64,000 nt of DNA from Tyto alba. Its lineage: Eukaryota; Chordata; Aves; Strigiformes; Tytonidae. The notes beneath the pieces were generated by a model. It was not told where the DNA came from. It searched no databases and saw nothing but the letters and a program-made list of their open reading frames with translations. Numbering within the stretch: the stretch's first letter is position 1; each line of letters starts with the position of its first letter. The translations under genes and the position numbers were made by a program. The DNA is taken from NCBI RefSeq assembly GCF_018691265.1, contig NW_024881322.1, positions 6,386,001-6,450,000 of the forward strand. Direction: 5' to 3'. This document shows positions 62,167-64,000 of the stretch, one piece after another.

Positions 62167-62275
62167 CCGGCGGCGCCCCGGACAGGTGGCGGCGCGCGGC
62201 GGGGGCGCGGCGGGAGCTGCCGCCGCCGGCACCGCAGCGGCTCCCGGGGGCGCGTCTGGCGGGGGCGGGGGCGGC

Positions 62276-62311
62276 AGGAGGAGGAGGAGGAGGAGGAGGA
62301 GGAGGAGGAGG
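62276..62311 (+). repeat. (AGG)12 trinucleotide repeat
   Basis: Twelve uninterrupted AGG units within the presumed first exon, purine-only on the plus strand. In a 5' untranslated region such a run may affect RNA structure and is prone to length variation. In one frame it would encode a poly-Arg or poly-Glu stretch, but I see no reason to think it is translated. Confidence 0.95.
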
Positions 62312-62443
62312 CAGCGACAACGACAGCGGTCAACGACAACGGTGACTGCTGCGAGCTCTCGCCTCGGGCCGGCCGGCTGCGGTTGCGGGAGCGCCCGGCG
62401 GCTCCGCGCAGGTGGCGTGGCCGGGGGCCGCCGCCTCCCTTGC

Positions 62444-62550
62444 ATGAGCGACGGGGCGCAGCGGCCGCCGGTGGCTCCGCTCCTGCCCCGGGCGCGGGGA
62501 AGTTACTGCTCGCCTGCCGTTCTGCTTCCAGCCCTCGCTTCTGGCCGAGG
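62444..62550 (+). CDS. Possible N-terminal coding segment or upstream ORF (partial)
   Basis: From the first ATG in the presumed exon the frame reads MSDGAQRPPVAPLLPRARG and on to the splice donor, giving 35 codons plus two bases (so intron phase 2). The apparent stop TGA at 62,552-62,554 lies inside the donor, so splicing would keep the frame open. Against it, the ATG context is weak (T at -3, A at +4), the sequence is Pro/Ala/Arg-rich as expected of translated CpG-island DNA, and I recognise no family. It could equally be an upstream ORF within a 5' untranslated region. Confidence 0.2.
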
Positions 62551-62556
62551 GTGAGT
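62551..62556 (+). other. Splice donor site
   Basis: GTGAGT preceded by AGG. It matches the vertebrate donor consensus at the invariant GT and at +3 to +6. It is the strongest donor in the island and lies at a fitting distance from the presumed start site. Confidence 0.7.
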
Positions 62557-62571
62557 ACGCCGTCCCCCGCC

Positions 62572-62598
62572 GGGGCCGGGGGGGGCTGGGGCGGAGGG
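62572..62598 (+). promoter_or_regulatory. G-quadruplex motif at the start of the intron
   Basis: Four G runs (G4, G8, G4, G3) separated by loops of 2, 2 and 4 bases lie on the non-template strand, starting 22 bases after the donor. This fits the G3+N1-7 quadruplex rule. G-rich non-template DNA just after a CpG-island start also favours R-loops. Confidence 0.75.
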
Positions 62599-64000
62599 TC
62601 ACCCGCCGCGGGGCCCGCGGGCGCCGGGAGGGGCCCTGCGGCAGGGCCGCGGTTGCGGGGCCGACCGCCGCAGCGCCCCGCCGGGGGGTCGGCCGGTGCT
62701 CGGCCCCCGGTGGGGGGGTCCCGTCCCGGGTCCCCACACCCCCCCCCACCCCCGAACCCCGCTCGGGAGGGGGCGGGCGGGGCCGGGTCCCGCCGCCGTT
62801 GGTGGCGGAGGGGCCGCCGCCCCCCCGCCGCGTTCCGGGCCCCTCCGCGGTGGTTTCGGGGCGGGGGGCGGCGGCGACACGTTATTAGGCTCCTTTTAAT
62901 TACCGAGTATGCCCGAGTAGCTTTGTAGCGTTCCGCTGACAGCGCGGTTATCCGACCGCCGTCACTGCAGTGCATCATCATCGTTATCGTTCTTAATTAT
63001 TATTATTCTTGGAGTGTCACCCTTCAACTTCCCCGCGAGCACGGGGAGGGTTTCGGCGTGGCGCTGCCTCTGCCCCCCTCTCCCTGGCAGCATCCCGCCA
63101 GTCCGTACTTGTAATTTATGCTTCAGACAGAAGCAGCGTGCGTTTTCCTAGTATCAAGGTCAGTTTATCGTAACTGCTGAGGAAAATACCGTATGGCTCG
63201 GGCTGACTTTTCTCAGGGAATCTAATTAAGTAGGAACGTGTGTGGTGCTGGGGTTTGTGTTACGTTTCAGGCGAAAGTAACCAGATTAGCCCGCAAAATG
63301 CCTTAGAGTGCCTGAGCGTCCCTCGTCAAGCATGTTTGCAGGGATATTAACTGTATCTAGCAATCTGTTTTGACAAATGGTGGGTTTTGCCATAGACCTA
63401 CCATTGTACTATTTCATGCGTTTCTGAAAAAATGTGAGTAGTTGTCTTTGCTGTGCAGCCTGGAGTTTGTGAGGCAGAGCAAGGATTTTGACAATAAAGG
63501 CTTCTTACTTGTGCCTCTGACAACCCTTTTCTGGAAGGCTAGAGAGAGAAAGGAGGGAAAGTTAGTTTAGTTCTTGCATTACCGGACATTTTTCTGACTT
63601 TAAGGGACCTGTCAGCAAGCTGGTCGGGTTTTTATAGTTGCTAATTAATGGTGGAAGCGGTTCCCTGTGAGCTGCACTGAGACCACCAACTCTGTCCCTG
63701 CAGTTAACAGTAGGGTTTGCTGCTTACTGCTAGCCTGAGAAAGTGAACAGGGTTGTGTAAAGAGCAGAAGGTGCTGTATCTTGTACATAACCCTCAGGCT
63801 GCTGCCTTACCCATCGTTACTCAGGTATCAGAGCATTTTTACTGATGCATTATGCCCAGGTGTCCAAAAATGTACTAGGTGGTTCTGTAGCCTTCCTGTG
63901 GAATTTGTCAGGTAACTTACACAATGCTTATAGCAATTGTGAACAGGTGAGTCTCGTTTTCAGCAGGTGTGATTAATTAATTACCAGTGAGAACTCCCAG

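Larger units (their letters stand above)
62230..62550 (+). other. Putative first exon of an unidentified gene
   Basis: The right edge is set by a splice donor at 62,551 (AGG then GTGAGT, close to consensus). The left edge is estimated from the CCAAT and GC boxes and is approximate. The exon carries a (GGA)12 run, a CAACGAC-type repeat pair at about 62,315-62,342, and a single ATG at 62,444. No ATG precedes it within the presumed exon. It may be wholly 5' untranslated, with the coding start in a later exon beyond the window. I do not recognise the gene. RNA evidence would be needed for exact ends. Confidence 0.6.
61706..62900. promoter_or_regulatory. CpG island
   Basis: Over about 1.2 kb the DNA changes sharply from AT-rich to very GC-rich, and CpG dinucleotides are abundant and undepleted. 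Both edges are abrupt: AT-rich sequence ends near 61,700 and returns after about 62,880. In vertebrates such islands mark promoters unmethylated in the germ line. The island contains GC boxes, an inverted CCAAT box, short tandem repeats and a splice donor, so it is read as the promoter and first exon of a plus-strand gene. Long open frames on both strands within it are by-products of high GC content. Confidence 0.92.
62551..64000 (+). other. First intron (5' part)
   Basis: The sequence after the donor stays CpG-rich and G-rich to about 62,880, then becomes ordinary AT-leaning DNA to the end of the window. No acceptor-plus-exon is evident, so the intron probably continues beyond 64,000. A short ATC/TTA-rich patch lies at 62,976-63,008. 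Confidence 0.5.

Noticed and set aside
61786..62928. 380-codon open frame on the plus strand
   Set aside because: Same cause: extreme GC content. It runs through the promoter boxes and across the splice donor without regard to either, so it is not a credible protein.
61707..62981. 424-codon open frame on the minus strand
   Set aside because: It lies wholly in the CpG island, where stop codons are rare because of base composition. It is made of low-complexity Arg, Pro, Ala, Gly and Ser runs and antisense copies of the GGA and C tracts. No domain is visible.
1..64000. CRISPR arrays, prokaryotic operons, integrons or phage genes
   Set aside because: No regularly spaced direct repeats, ribosome binding sites or tightly packed genes exist. 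The repeat content is that of a vertebrate genome.

Overview
This window looks like nuclear DNA from a bird. The evidence is repeat content: several decayed CR1 LINE fragments on both strands (the dominant bird LINE), two solo LTRs of the type seen in avian endogenous retroviruses, and remnants of older MIR/CORE-SINE and L3-like elements of the kind found across amniotes. Long stretches are AT-rich and repeat-poor. There are no operons, ribosome binding sites or long open frames of bacterial or viral type. I cannot name the species.

Layout. Positions 1-61,700 contain no protein-coding exon that I can support. The open frames there are short and lack recognisable domains, so I treat this stretch as intergenic or as a very long intron. 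Within it lie a sense CR1 piece (5,100-5,262), an L3-like tail (about 7,845-7,975), a 46-bp tandem duplication (8,787-8,878), an antisense CR1 reverse-transcriptase relic (about 9,850-10,400), two more CR1 pieces near 23.4 and 25.9 kb, a minus-strand solo LTR with a perfect target duplication (27,404-27,997), a MIR-like SINE (28,443-28,622), a CR1 tail near 29.5 kb, several long T or A/C tracts, a perfect 10-bp-stem hairpin (42,579-42,601), and a plus-strand solo LTR with a perfect target duplication (52,610-53,596).

The clearest gene-related feature is at the right end. A CpG island spans about 61,710-62,900. It holds clustered GC boxes, an inverted CCAAT box, a (GGA)12 run and a strong splice donor at 62,551. 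I read this as a TATA-less promoter and first exon of a plus-strand gene whose first intron runs off the end of the window. I cannot identify the gene. The first exon may be entirely 5' UTR; the only ATG in it has a poor context.

I did not find a previously undescribed system. The best leads are the unidentified CpG-island promoter with its G-quadruplex motif and repeats, the roughly 60-kb gene-free flank that may hold its regulatory elements, and the two solo LTRs.
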